Origin: an uncultured Alistipes sp. | GTDB lineage: Bacteria; Bacteroidota; Bacteroidia; Bacteroidales; Rikenellaceae | Length of the DNA: 30,678 bases | Direction: 5' to 3' | Assembly: GCF_902388705.1 (NCBI RefSeq) | Contig: NZ_CABMQJ010000024.1 | Span: 1-30,678 of the forward strand | Shown: positions 1 to 8,532 of the stretch, one piece after another | Numbering within the stretch: the stretch's first letter is position 1 | How the letters are laid out: every line of letters begins with the position of its first letter | Position numbers and translations under genes: made by a program | Notes under the pieces: generated by a model | The model's input: only the letters and a program-made list of their open reading frames with translations | Told to the model about the DNA's origin: nothing | Database searches by the model: none

Positions 1-429
1 GCCGAAGCCGGTGTCGCCCACGCGTCCCAGCTCGGCTTCGACGTCGACGCCGGCGGCGTGTGCGAGCCGGGCGACCAGGCGTGTTTGGGCGATGTTCTCC
101 TCCAGCGGCAGGCCGGCGCCGTCGAACATCACCGAATTGAATCCTGCGCGGATGGCGCGGATGCAGGTCTCGGGGCTTTGTCCGTGGTCGAGGTGCACGG
201 CGACAGGAACTTTGGCGCTGCGTGCCGCTTGCAGGAAGACGGGGGCCATCAGTTCAAGGGGCGCCCCCGGGAATTGTACCTCGGCGAGTTGCAGGATGAG
301 CGGTGCGTGCAGCTCTTCGGCCGCAGCGACGGCTCCCATTACATTCTCGACGCTCAAGCAGTTGAACGCCCCCACGGCGTAGTGCCGGCGGTGGGCGTCC
401 CGTATGATCTCTCGGAAAGGGGTTAACAT
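1..429 (-). CDS. Class II fructose-bisphosphate/tagatose-bisphosphate aldolase, partial
   Basis: The 5' 143 codons of a class II (zinc-dependent) aldolase; the rest lies beyond the left edge. The protein begins MLTPFREIIRDAHRRHYAVG and continues AFNCLSVENVMGAV, the usual opening of this family. At about residues 78-83 it has VAVHLDHGQ, the conserved segment carrying the catalytic Asp and a zinc-ligand His. Further on come GFNSVMFDGAG and DVEAELGRVG, also family hallmarks. Such enzymes cleave ketose 1,6-bisphosphates to dihydroxyacetone phosphate and an aldehyde in the cytoplasm. Fructose- and tagatose-bisphosphate forms (FbaA, GatY, KbaY) cannot be separated from this fragment. The start is the ATG (CAT at 427-429), with a TACCTTTG box about 50 bases upstream. 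It is divergent from the susC operon, so a functional link is possible but not shown. Confidence 0.9.
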   Translation of the reverse strand, partial: MLTPFREIIRDAHRRHYAVGAFNCLSVENVMGAVAAAEELHAPLILQLAEVQFPGAPLELMAPVFLQAARSAKVPVAVHLDHGQSPETCIRAIRAGFNSVMFDGAGLPLEENIAQTRLVARLAHAAGVDVEAELGRVGDTGFG

Positions 430-453
430 AATTAAATTAATTTAAAAATTTCA

Positions 454-507
454 GCCGGATAATGTAAAATTTCGATATTCAAAGGTAGTATGTTCCGGCC
501 GGATAAT
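454..507 (+). repeat. Direct repeat GCCGGATAAT, two copies
   Basis: GCCGGATAAT occurs exactly at 454-463 and 498-507, a 44-base step (about four helical turns). The copies flank the aldolase -7 box, so they could be a pair of protein-binding sites. Looser relatives (GTCGGATTAT near 632, GCCGGATTGG near 778) lie nearer susC. Function is inferred only. Confidence 0.4.
480..487 (-). promoter_or_regulatory. Putative -7 box of the aldolase gene
   Basis: On the minus strand this reads TACCTTTG, an exact match to the Bacteroidetes -7 consensus TAnnTTTG, about 50 bases upstream of the aldolase ATG. No clear TTTG -33 element sits at the usual 19-21 base spacing, so the assignment rests on the -7 box alone. 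Confidence 0.5.
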
Positions 508-544
508 CTGGTGAAATATCTGCACAAGCATGTATTATTTTGAC

Positions 545-560
545 ATTATTGTGCAATAAT
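545..560. promoter_or_regulatory. Inverted repeat, possible operator
   Basis: Perfect 7-bp arms ATTATTG and CAATAAT around a TG centre, in the AT-rich divergent region between the aldolase and susC. It lies between the two putative promoters. A dimeric regulator site is plausible, but no cognate regulator can be named. Confidence 0.35.
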
Positions 561-663
561 ATGAAATTTGTAGTTCCCTGTTATTTAATGGTGTATTGTG
601 TTTATGGGCTTGTAGTGCCGTTTTTAGGTGGGTCGGATTATTTTGAACTGTGAAAATATTGTT

Positions 664-680
664 ATATTTTGTCAAAATAT
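664..680. promoter_or_regulatory. 17-bp perfect palindrome upstream of the susC promoter
   Basis: Arms ATATTTTG and CAAAATAT flank a single central T. It ends 26 bases before the putative susC -7 box (707-714), so it overlaps or abuts the -33 region where an operator would act. The AT-rich background raises the chance of coincidence, but perfect 8-bp arms at this position are notable. Confidence 0.45.
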
Positions 681-706
681 CACCATGTATATGTATTTCT
701 TTATTC

Positions 707-714
707 TATATTTG
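707..714 (+). promoter_or_regulatory. Putative -7 box of the susC operon
   Basis: TATATTTG matches the Bacteroidetes TAnnTTTG consensus exactly and predicts a leader of roughly 100 bases before the SusC ATG at 824. No convincing -33 TTTG lies at the normal spacing, which would suit an activator-dependent promoter. Confidence 0.5.
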
Positions 715-823
715 TAATAGTCGATTTGGGCGCAGTTATTAAAAAAAACGGTCGGTCGACACCTATTTATATTATAGCCGGATTGGAAAAATGTAAAACC
801 TAAACAACTAACCTGTTTGCAAA

Positions 824-3800
824 ATGATTAAAAACAAACTATTCATGCTATTGATTCCCTTGCTGTTGTGCGGCACGGGCCTGTTCGCCCAGAATACGGC
901 CGTGCGGGGAATCGTGACGGGAAGTCCCGACGGGAATCCTATTCCGGGGGCATCGGTGGTGGTCAAAGGCTCCGTCAGGGGTACGACGACGGATGCTTCG
1001 GGTGCCTATAACATCGCTGCGGGAGCCGGTGACGTGCTAATCATCTCGTTCCTCGGTTATAAATCGCAGGAAGTGCCTGTCGGCGGGCGTACGGCCATCG
1101 ACGTGAGCCTCGAAGAGGATGCCGAACTGGTCGAAGAGGTTATCGTGATCGGTTACGGTACGATGAAGAAGAGCGACCTGACGGGCAGCGTGGCTTCCGT
1201 GAAGGCTTCGGACGTAACGCAGGTTTCGGCCGGGTCGATCGACAAACTGTTGCAGGGCCGCGTGGCCGGCCTGACGGTAATCGACAATTCCAACGACAGT
1301 CCGGAAGGGAATGTCACGATGCGCGTGCGCGGCATCAGCTCCATCAACGGCTCCAATTCGCCGCTGGTGGTGGTCGACGGCGTGCCGATGGGCGACGCGG
1401 GTAACCTGACCAGTGTCAATCCGAACATCATCGAGTCGATCGAGGTGCTGAAAGACGCCTCGGCGACCGCCATTTACGGTTCGCGCGGAGCCAACGGCGT
1501 CATCATGGTAACGACCAAGGGCGGCCGGAAGGAACACCACAACGTCTGGTTCTCGGGAAAGGTCGGCGTCGGCGTTTTCAGCGACAAACTCGATTACTGG
1601 CGCGACCCGGTGCAGATGGCACGGCTCGAAAACGAATCCTACGAGAACGGCGGCGCCGAAGGGCCGTATACCGGGAAGATATGGTCGGACGGCACCTATT
1701 ACCCCTCTATCGCCGAAATCGAGAGCGGTGAATGGCCCTTCCGCACCAAATGGGCCGACCACGTGTTTCGCACTTCGGTAACGCAGGATTACAGCATCGG
1801 GATCGAGGGCAGCGGCGAGAAAAACCGCTACTACGTGAGCCTGGGTTATTACAACGGCGAAGGCATGCAGCACAAGGACGATTTCGAGAAGTATACGGTC
1901 GACATGTCCTACGATCACCAGGTCGCCCGCAGCATCAACCTGAAGACCAAGGCCGGGTTCGTGCGCGGCTTCCGTACCTACAACAACGGTACGAGCTACG
2001 GGCGCAATCCGCTCTGGCCGGTCTACAACGGTGACGGCTCCTATTTCAAGAGCCAGCCCAAGGACTACGGCAATCCCGTGATGATCAATAACGAGATCAA
2101 GAACGAATCGGACAACATGTCGGGCTATGCGCTCGTCAAGGCCGACTGGACGATTATCCCCGGGCTGATTATGTCGGTGTCGGGCAATGCCCGCGCCGAA
2201 CAGCGTCGTTCGGCCTACTTCAACCCGCCTCTCTACACCCTTGCGGGGGACAACTATAACGGCGAGGGCGGCAACAGCGAGTCGACCTACGTCAACCTGA
2301 CGGGCGACGCCTTCCTCACCTACAACAAAACGATCGGCGACCATGCTTTTTCGGCCATGCTGGGCGGAAGCTACGAGAACAGCGTGAGCAGGGGTTCGAG
2401 CATCACCGGGCGCGGGTTCTCCAATGCCGCGCTCAAGGACGAGGTGGTTTCCGGTGCGGACAAGGTCATAACGCTGACCTCGCGCAGCCAGGAGATACTC
2501 GCTTCGGGCTTCACCCGCCTGAACTACACCTACAAGAACCGCTACCTGGTGACCTTCACGGCCCGTGCCGACGGCGCTTCGAAATTCGCCAAAGGGCATC
2601 GCTGGGGCTTCTTCCCCTCGGGGGCCGTGAGCTGGAAACTGGAAGAGGAGCCGTGGATCAAGTCGCTCGGGTTCTTCGACCAGCTCAAACTGCGCGCCAG
2701 CTACGGCATTTCGGGTAACCAGGGAATTTCCCCGTACCAGACCTTTGAACGCTTCGGGTTCGATTATTATTGGTCGGGCGGCAAAGAGTATACTGTGTAC
2801 GGCATCGGTTACCAGGATGGCCGCGAGGGGTTGGGCGACCGTTTCGTTACGTATGCGGGCATGGCCAACCACGAACTGACGTGGGAGAAGACCGCGCAGT
2901 TGGATGTCGGCCTCGACCTCTCAATCCTGAAAGGGCGGCTGAACGTTACCTTCGACTATTATTACAAGAAGACGACCGACCTGCTGCGCAAGCAGTACCT
3001 TCCGCCCAGCACCGGTTTCGATACGGTCTGGGTCAACGACGGCGAGATCCAGAACAAGGGTTTCGAGGTGGCCGTCACGGGGCGTGTCGTTTCGACCCGG
3101 GACTGGAATTTCACGGCGACGGGCATCTTCAGCCTCAACCGCAACAAGGTGGTTGCAATCGGCACGGCCGAAAATTCGGGTGCCACGGTCGATGCCAACG
3201 GTATCTGCTATACGCAGTACGGCGGCAGCGTCTATAACGACGCTTTCCTCAACGTGCTGGCCATCGGTTATCCCGTCAATTCGTTCTACGGCTACATGGT
3301 CAACGGCATCATCCAGACGCCCCAGGGCGACGGGTCGAGCGCGAATACCCGTCCGGGCGAACTGAACTACGTCGGATTGAACGCCGACGGTACGCTCGAT
3401 CCGAACCAGCGTATGATTATCGGCAACCCGAACCCCAAGTTCACGTCGAGCCTCTCGCTTTCGCTCTCGCACCGCTGCGGCCTCGACCTGTCGATGATGA
3501 TGTACGCCGTCTACGGCAACGACATCTTCTCCTACCGCAAGCTCGGGTCCGCGGCGTTGCAGTCCGGACGCTGGACGGCCGAGAATCCCAACAACGAACG
3601 TCCCAGCCTGCGCTATAACCGGCAGTACCACGCTTCGTCGTGGTCGGTCGAGGACGGTTCGTTCCTGCGCATCTCCAACATCACGCTGGGCTATACGCTG
3701 CCCGCTGACAAGTTGAAATGGATCAAGCACCTGCGTACCTATGTGAGCGCCAGCAACCCTTTCACTTTTTCCAAAGTGAGCGAATACGACCCCGAAGTGG

Positions 3801-3874
3801 GGGAGAACGGTATAGGTAACGTGGCCTATCCCAAAGTATGCGTCATCACCGTCGGCGCAGAGTTCAAATTCTAA
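824..3874 (+). CDS. SusC/RagA-family TonB-dependent outer-membrane transporter
   Basis: A 1016-residue SusC-type receptor that would import oligosaccharides across the outer membrane using TonB energy, as a complex with the SusD protein encoded next. A Sec signal peptide covers residues 1-22 (ending GLFAQ). A carboxypeptidase-D regulatory-like beta domain spans about 26-100, with ASVVVKGS and FLGYKSQEV typical of these proteins. The TonB-box region and plug start follow at about 106-123 (VIVIGYGTMKKSDLTGSV). The plug carries LQGRVAGL and the SusC signature VLKDASATAIYGSRGANGV (about 208-226). The rest is a 22-strand barrel with a short aromatic-ended C-terminus, EFKF. Length is normal for the family and the frame is intact. 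It is the first gene of the operon, and SusD starts 16 bases after its stop. The imported sugar cannot be read from the sequence. Confidence 0.97.
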   Translation: MIKNKLFMLLIPLLLCGTGLFAQNTAVRGIVTGSPDGNPIPGASVVVKGSVRGTTTDASGAYNIAAGAGDVLIISFLGYKSQEVPVGGRTAIDVSLEEDAELVEEVIVIGYGTMKKSDLTGSVASVKASDVTQVSAGSIDKLLQGRVAGLTVIDNSNDSPEGNVTMRVRGISSINGSNSPLVVVDGVPMGDAGNLTSVNPNIIESIEVLKDASATAIYGSRGANGVIMVTTKGGRKEHHNVWFSGKVGVGVFSDKLDYWRDPVQMARLENESYENGGAEGPYTGKIWSDGTYYPSIAEIESGEWPFRTKWADHVFRTSVTQDYSIGIEGSGEKNRYYVSLGYYNGEGMQHKDDFEKYTVDMSYDHQVARSINLKTKAGFVRGFRTYNNGTSYGRNPLWPVYNGDGSYFKSQPKDYGNPVMINNEIKNESDNMSGYALVKADWTIIPGLIMSVSGNARAEQRRSAYFNPPLYTLAGDNYNGEGGNSESTYVNLTGDAFLTYNKTIGDHAFSAMLGGSYENSVSRGSSITGRGFSNAALKDEVVSGADKVITLTSRSQEILASGFTRLNYTYKNRYLVTFTARADGASKFAKGHRWGFFPSGAVSWKLEEEPWIKSLGFFDQLKLRASYGISGNQGISPYQTFERFGFDYYWSGGKEYTVYGIGYQDGREGLGDRFVTYAGMANHELTWEKTAQLDVGLDLSILKGRLNVTFDYYYKKTTDLLRKQYLPPSTGFDTVWVNDGEIQNKGFEVAVTGRVVSTRDWNFTATGIFSLNRNKVVAIGTAENSGATVDANGICYTQYGGSVYNDAFLNVLAIGYPVNSFYGYMVNGIIQTPQGDGSSANTRPGELNYVGLNADGTLDPNQRMIIGNPNPKFTSSLSLSLSHRCGLDLSMMMYAVYGNDIFSYRKLGSAALQSGRWTAENPNNERPSLRYNRQYHASSWSVEDGSFLRISNITLGYTLPADKLKWIKHLRTYVSASNPFTFSKVSEYDPEVGENGIGNVAYPKVCVITVGAEFKF

Positions 3875-3890
3875 AAAAAGCCAAGTGAAC

Positions 3891-5426
3891 ATGAAACGTA
3901 TATTCCTGTATTTCGCATTGCTGGGAGCGCTCGCGGGGCTGGGCTCGTGCCTCGACGAAGTCCCCTACGGCACCTATTCAAACCAGACCTTCTACAATAC
4001 CGAGGCCGATGCCGAATCGGCGCTGATGTATGCCTATGTGCCCCTGAACTATATCGACTACTGCGGACGCTTCCTCTTTTATTTGAGCGATGTGCCGACC
4101 AACCAGTACAAATCCTACGGCAAGGCCGACGAGAGCCCGCTGTTCCAGTGGGACATCACGCCGACCAGCGACGAGGCGATCTACTTTTTCAAATCGGCCT
4201 ACGTGAGCCTCGCCCGCACCAATTCGGTGCTGGACAACGTTGCGCAGATGTCCAATATTTCGACCACGGCGCGTAACAAAATCCTCGGCGAAGCCCATTT
4301 CCTGCGTGCCTTCAACCACTTCATGCTGGTCATCAACTACGGCAGCGTGCCCATCCGTTCCAAGACCGTTTCCACGACCTCGGACGCTTTCAAGGATTTC
4401 GCCCCGATTCAGGATGTTTACGCCTTCATCATCGGCGAACTGGAAGATGCCATCGACCTGCTGCCGGTGAACAAGGTGCAGGGGCGTGCCGATAAGGTCG
4501 CGGCGCAGGCGCTGCTCGCACGCGTTTACCTCTACCTCGCTTCGTCCAAGGCCTCGGAAGCCCCCGGGTACGACTGGGTGTCGGATGCCGACGAGATGTA
4601 CCGCCTCGCGGCGCAGTATGCCGGCGACGTGCTCGATAAACAGACGGTCTACCGGCTCGACCCCGATTTGGGCAATGTCTACGACGTCGAGCACCAGGCC
4701 GACGGGGTGGAGCATATCTTCATGACTTCGATGAACCGCGAGGCCAGCGGCATGGAAGGCACCTATTCGCAGCTGCCCCAAATGTTCTGCATCCAGACCG
4801 GAAGCATCGTCTATATCTCCGCGTCGCTGGGGGAGAACAGCCGCGAGGTTATGAAGTTCATGGACTACGAATCGGGCTACCAGGTGATGCGCGTGGACAA
4901 CGATTTCCGCGAAACCTACGACGATGACGATTTGCGCAAACAGTTGATGGTGACGACGATCTATAACGAGGACGGAAGCGTGCTGGCCACCTACGACCCG
5001 TCGAACCTCACCAGCAGCGATAACATCAGGAACAAATTCTTCTATCCGTTCTGCCGCAAGTACACCGATCCCAAGTCGAAGTCCAACCGTACCTCGGCCA
5101 ACCTCTACCTGATTCGTTTCGCCGAAGTGGCGCTCACCTATGCCGAGGCGGCCGGGCCGACCGAAGAGGGGTACAGATGGGTGAACGAGGTGCGCAGGCG
5201 CGCCGGACTGGATGCGCTTCCCGAAGGACTTTCGATTGAAGATTTCCGCGAGGCGGTGATTGGGGAGCGGACGAAGGAGCTGGCTTTCGAAGGACACGGC
5301 ATCTACGACCTGCGCCGCCTGAACCGCGTCGACGAGCAGCATATCACCAACAAGGCATTCAAGCCGACCTATGCTTATTTCTATCCTGCGCCCCAGCGCG
5401 AACTGGACCTCAACCCGCAGAAATAA
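3891..5426 (+). CDS. SusD/RagB-family glycan-binding outer-membrane lipoprotein
   Basis: A 511-residue SusD-like lipoprotein, the lid that binds glycan at the cell surface over the SusC barrel. I chose the ATG at 3891, giving MKRIFLYFALLGALAGLGSC; an upstream in-frame GTG at 3885 would add only two residues. The lipobox LGSC puts the lipidated cysteine at residue 20. Family features are the early YSNQTFYNTEADAE stretch, the LGEAHFLRAFNHF helix typical of the TPR-like core, and the C-terminal LIRFAEVALTYAEA followed by VNEVRRRAGL and GERTKELAFEGHGIYDLRR, the strongest SusD signatures. Spacing to susC is 16 bases and to the next lipoprotein 22 bases, so all are surely co-transcribed. Confidence 0.96.
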   Translation: MKRIFLYFALLGALAGLGSCLDEVPYGTYSNQTFYNTEADAESALMYAYVPLNYIDYCGRFLFYLSDVPTNQYKSYGKADESPLFQWDITPTSDEAIYFFKSAYVSLARTNSVLDNVAQMSNISTTARNKILGEAHFLRAFNHFMLVINYGSVPIRSKTVSTTSDAFKDFAPIQDVYAFIIGELEDAIDLLPVNKVQGRADKVAAQALLARVYLYLASSKASEAPGYDWVSDADEMYRLAAQYAGDVLDKQTVYRLDPDLGNVYDVEHQADGVEHIFMTSMNREASGMEGTYSQLPQMFCIQTGSIVYISASLGENSREVMKFMDYESGYQVMRVDNDFRETYDDDDLRKQLMVTTIYNEDGSVLATYDPSNLTSSDNIRNKFFYPFCRKYTDPKSKSNRTSANLYLIRFAEVALTYAEAAGPTEEGYRWVNEVRRRAGLDALPEGLSIEDFREAVIGERTKELAFEGHGIYDLRRLNRVDEQHITNKAFKPTYAYFYPAPQRELDLNPQK

Positions 5427-5448
5427 CCGATTTAAAAATCCGTAAACC

Positions 5449-8400
5449 ATGAAATTATTCCATAAATACCTGCTTCCGGCCGCCGCATTGTTCCTTTGTG
5501 CGGGACTGGCCGCGTGCAGCGAAGATACGACCGACCCGGCGAACCCGTACAGTGGGAATTTCACACTGAAGACGCAGGCCGAGGTCGACGCTTTCCCCGC
5601 ACGCCCTACTGCAAACAGCATCACCATCGAGGGGGCGGATATTACCGATATCTCCTCGCTCGATGTCCCCGCCGTCGGCACGCTCCTGATTCGCAACACC
5701 GGGATCGGGACGCTGGCGCTGCCCAATACCACGTCGATTGCGACCAGACTCGAGGTTTCGGGCAACGAATCCCTCACGGCCGTCGGCGACCTGGGCGTGA
5801 AGTTCGTCATCGGCGACATACATATCGAGGACAATCCCCTGCTGACGGATATCAGCGGCATGCTGGGAATCAAGAAGATGACCGGGAAACTATACGTCAC
5901 GGGCAATGCCTCGCTGGGCGAGGACAAGCCCGACGAGCCGGACAGCTACGGTTTCAATGTCATCAAATACCTCATCTCCAATTCGGTGCTCGATGCGGAG
6001 AACGTGACCTTGTCGAACAACCATCCGCTGGCCGTGACCGACCCGTCGCTCATCGGCCAGGGCGGAGAGTCGGGCGGCGTTTACAGCTATACGATCAAGT
6101 CCGACGCCGAGGCTGCCGCATTCAGTCCCGGCGGTAAAGAGGTCAAGAACCTGACGGTCACGGGCCCCAACGTCACGGACGACGGAATGGCGCTGCTGGC
6201 GGCGAAGATCTCCGTCGTGCAGGGTACGATGACCGTCGACGGCGCTTCGCTCAAGACCACCGAAACCTTCTTCGGCAAGGTCGACTGTCAGGGCGGCATC
6301 ATCCTGCGCAATATCTCGACCTATGACGAAAGCGGCGGTAACAAGTTCTTCAACAACAACGGTTTCAAGAATATTACCCGGATTCACGGCGATTTCATAC
6401 TCGAGAATATCCCCTACCTGACCCACTGGGGACGCGGCAACGGATTCGCGCAGATAACGGAAATCGACGGCGACCTGACGGTGCGCAACTGCGGTATGCA
6501 GCAGATGGCCTTCGCTTCGCTGTCGAAGGTCGGCGGCGATTTGACCCTCGCGGACAACTGTATCGAGCTCTATACGGGCTTCTTCTGGAACCTGGCCACC
6601 GATCTCCGCCATGTGGGCGGCAGCCTCACGCTCACCGGCAACGACCACCAGAATGGTTTGGGCGGCTTCGAAAAGGTGGAGTACATCGGCGGCGACATTA
6701 CCATTACGGGCAACGGTACGGATCCGGGCGCCGGGGGCATTCCCTATGTTTCGACGGCCGGGCAGGTAGGCTTCGATCTGGTGGAATCCTGGATTACGGG
6801 CGGCGTCGTGCAGCCCGGTGCAATCATCGACTGCCGCTATGCGGACGGTACGCCCGTCGAATTCTCGGAGATACCACAGCCCGGAGAATATAAGAGCTAC
6901 ACGATTTCGAGCCGCGACGAGTTGTTGGCCTTTGCCCCGCAGGACGGTTCTGCGGTGAAGGAAACCGTGCAGGATCTGACAATCGCGGATGCCGGCAATA
7001 CGATGTCGGACAACGACCTTTCGTTCGTCAAGACCCGCGTGGAGAAGGTCATGGGCACGCTGACGCTCGAAGGCAGCAACCTCACTTCGACGGAACTGTT
7101 CTTCCTGAACGGCGGCTTTACGGTCGAGGGCGGCATCGTCTTCCGCAACTGTGCCGAACTATTCAACCTGAACGGGATGAAGTCGATGACTTCGATCGGC
7201 GGCGACCTGGTCTTCGAGAACTGCCCGAAGATTGCGACGAACTGGGGCGCGGGCAACTGCCTCTCGCAAATCGAGAGCGTGGCGGGCAGCGTGAAACTCA
7301 CCGGTATAGCTGAACCCATGGCGGGCGTTTCCCTGCAGTCGTTGAAGAGCGTGGGCGGCGATTTCATCGTTTCGGGCTGCAACGGCGATTTCTGGAATTT
7401 TGCAGGTATGAGCCTTGCGACCGTCGGCGGCAGCCTGGTCATTACCGACAATGCGAAACTCAACGGCTTGGGCGGCTTTGCGTCCGTGACCTCGGTCGGC
7501 GGCGACATCACCATTACGGGCAACGGCACGACGAACGGGGGTATTCCTTACGACAGCACCTCGGATCAGGTCGGCTTCGACATGGTGGCCCGCTGGATCG
7601 AATCGGGCGTGGTGGCCCCGACGGCGGTGGTGACCTGTAAATATGCCGACGGCTCGGCGGTCGGGTTCCCGGTGCCGAGCCCCTATAAGAGTTACACGAT
7701 TTCGAGCCGCGACGAGCTGTTGGCCTTTGCCCCGCAGGACGGTTCTGCGGTGAAGGAAACCGTGCAGGATCTGACAATCGCGGATGCCGGCAATACGATG
7801 TCGGACAACGACCTTTCGTTCGTCAAGACCCGCGTGGAGAAGGTCATGGGCACGCTGACGCTCGAAGGCAGCAACCTCACCTCCACGGAGCAGTTTTTCA
7901 GCAACGGCGGCTTTACGGTCGAGGGCGGCATCGTCTTCCGCAACTGTGCCGAACTGTTCAACCTGAACGGCATGAAAGAGATGACGGCCATCGGCGGCGA
8001 CCTCGTTTTCGAGGACTGTCCGAAGATTGCGACCGATTGGGGCGCGGGCAACTGCCTCTCGCAGATTGTGAGCGTGGCGGGCAGCGTGAAACTGACGGGC
8101 GTGATGACGCCGATGCGCGGCGTGACGTTCAACTCGCTGAAAAGCGTGGGCGGCGATTTCATCGTCTCGGGCTGCAACGGCAACTTCTGGAATTTCGACG
8201 TGATGAAACTCGAAACGATCGGCGGAAGCCTGGTGCTCACCGGTAACGAACGGCTCAACGGCCTGGGTGGTTTCGAAGCGCTCGTGAGCGTGGGCGGCGA
8301 CGTGACGGTCACCGGCAACGGTACCCTTGAAGGCGGTATTCCCGTGACTTCCACCTCCGACAAGGTCGGGCTGGATTTGCTCGGAAAACTTTACCGCGGG

Positions 8401-8472
8401 AGCGTATTTGCTCCCGGGGCGACCTTCACGATCGAATCGGACGGTGTGACTTATCGGATAGACGAATTGTAA
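5449..8472 (+). CDS. Modular repeat (LRR/receptor-L-like) surface lipoprotein, candidate surface glycan-binding protein
   Basis: A 1007-residue lipoprotein: signal peptide with lipobox LAAC (lipidated Cys23), then SEDTTD, an acidic stretch like the signals that send Bacteroidetes lipoproteins to the cell surface. The rest is built from four units, each opening with a Y/F-T-[I/L]-x-S/T-x-x-E-x-x-A-F motif, at Thr39, Thr215, Thr485 and Thr750. The first unit is about 176 residues; the others are 258-270. Each unit contains short beta strands of the type GGDLVFENCP and GGSLVITDN, resembling the receptor L-domain/leucine-rich beta-solenoid fold. Position after SusD suggests a surface glycan-binding protein, but no carbohydrate-binding domain is recognised, so that role is inferred from context. 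Units 3 and 4 are almost identical in DNA over about 185 bases, pointing to recent duplication or gene conversion. Confidence 0.85.
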   Translation: MKLFHKYLLPAAALFLCAGLAACSEDTTDPANPYSGNFTLKTQAEVDAFPARPTANSITIEGADITDISSLDVPAVGTLLIRNTGIGTLALPNTTSIATRLEVSGNESLTAVGDLGVKFVIGDIHIEDNPLLTDISGMLGIKKMTGKLYVTGNASLGEDKPDEPDSYGFNVIKYLISNSVLDAENVTLSNNHPLAVTDPSLIGQGGESGGVYSYTIKSDAEAAAFSPGGKEVKNLTVTGPNVTDDGMALLAAKISVVQGTMTVDGASLKTTETFFGKVDCQGGIILRNISTYDESGGNKFFNNNGFKNITRIHGDFILENIPYLTHWGRGNGFAQITEIDGDLTVRNCGMQQMAFASLSKVGGDLTLADNCIELYTGFFWNLATDLRHVGGSLTLTGNDHQNGLGGFEKVEYIGGDITITGNGTDPGAGGIPYVSTAGQVGFDLVESWITGGVVQPGAIIDCRYADGTPVEFSEIPQPGEYKSYTISSRDELLAFAPQDGSAVKETVQDLTIADAGNTMSDNDLSFVKTRVEKVMGTLTLEGSNLTSTELFFLNGGFTVEGGIVFRNCAELFNLNGMKSMTSIGGDLVFENCPKIATNWGAGNCLSQIESVAGSVKLTGIAEPMAGVSLQSLKSVGGDFIVSGCNGDFWNFAGMSLATVGGSLVITDNAKLNGLGGFASVTSVGGDITITGNGTTNGGIPYDSTSDQVGFDMVARWIESGVVAPTAVVTCKYADGSAVGFPVPSPYKSYTISSRDELLAFAPQDGSAVKETVQDLTIADAGNTMSDNDLSFVKTRVEKVMGTLTLEGSNLTSTEQFFSNGGFTVEGGIVFRNCAELFNLNGMKEMTAIGGDLVFEDCPKIATDWGAGNCLSQIVSVAGSVKLTGVMTPMRGVTFNSLKSVGGDFIVSGCNGNFWNFDVMKLETIGGSLVLTGNERLNGLGGFEALVSVGGDVTVTGNGTLEGGIPVTSTSDKVGLDLLGKLYRGSVFAPGATFTIESDGVTYRIDEL
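6901..7880 (+). repeat. 795-bp-period internal tandem repeat
   Basis: 6901-7085 and 7696-7880 differ by one base (a synonymous TTG/CTG leucine codon) when aligned at a 795-base offset, exactly 265 codons. Similarity continues through the rest of the unit at a lower level, with further long identical blocks around 7108-7160 and 7903-7955. Because the offset is a multiple of three, unit gain or loss would keep the frame. Confidence 0.9.
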
Positions 8473-8488
8473 CAAATAATGTGAACGG

Positions 8489-8517
8489 GGGCTCCGGACG
8501 GTGCACGGCCGGAGCCC
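8489..8517 (+). other. Intercistronic hairpin within the PUL operon
   Basis: GGGCTCCGG and CCGGAGCCC form a perfect 9-bp GC-rich stem around an 11-base loop, in the 60-base gap between the repeat lipoprotein and the next gene. There is no following T tract (TAAAACC follows), so it is more likely an mRNA-stability or processing element, or an attenuator, than a simple terminator. Confidence 0.55.
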
Positions 8518-8532
8518 TAAAACCGAAATACG

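Noticed and set aside
1037..2872. A 611-codon minus-strand frame inside susC
   Set aside because: Antisense shadow of a clear SusC gene, with no signal peptide or motif of its own.
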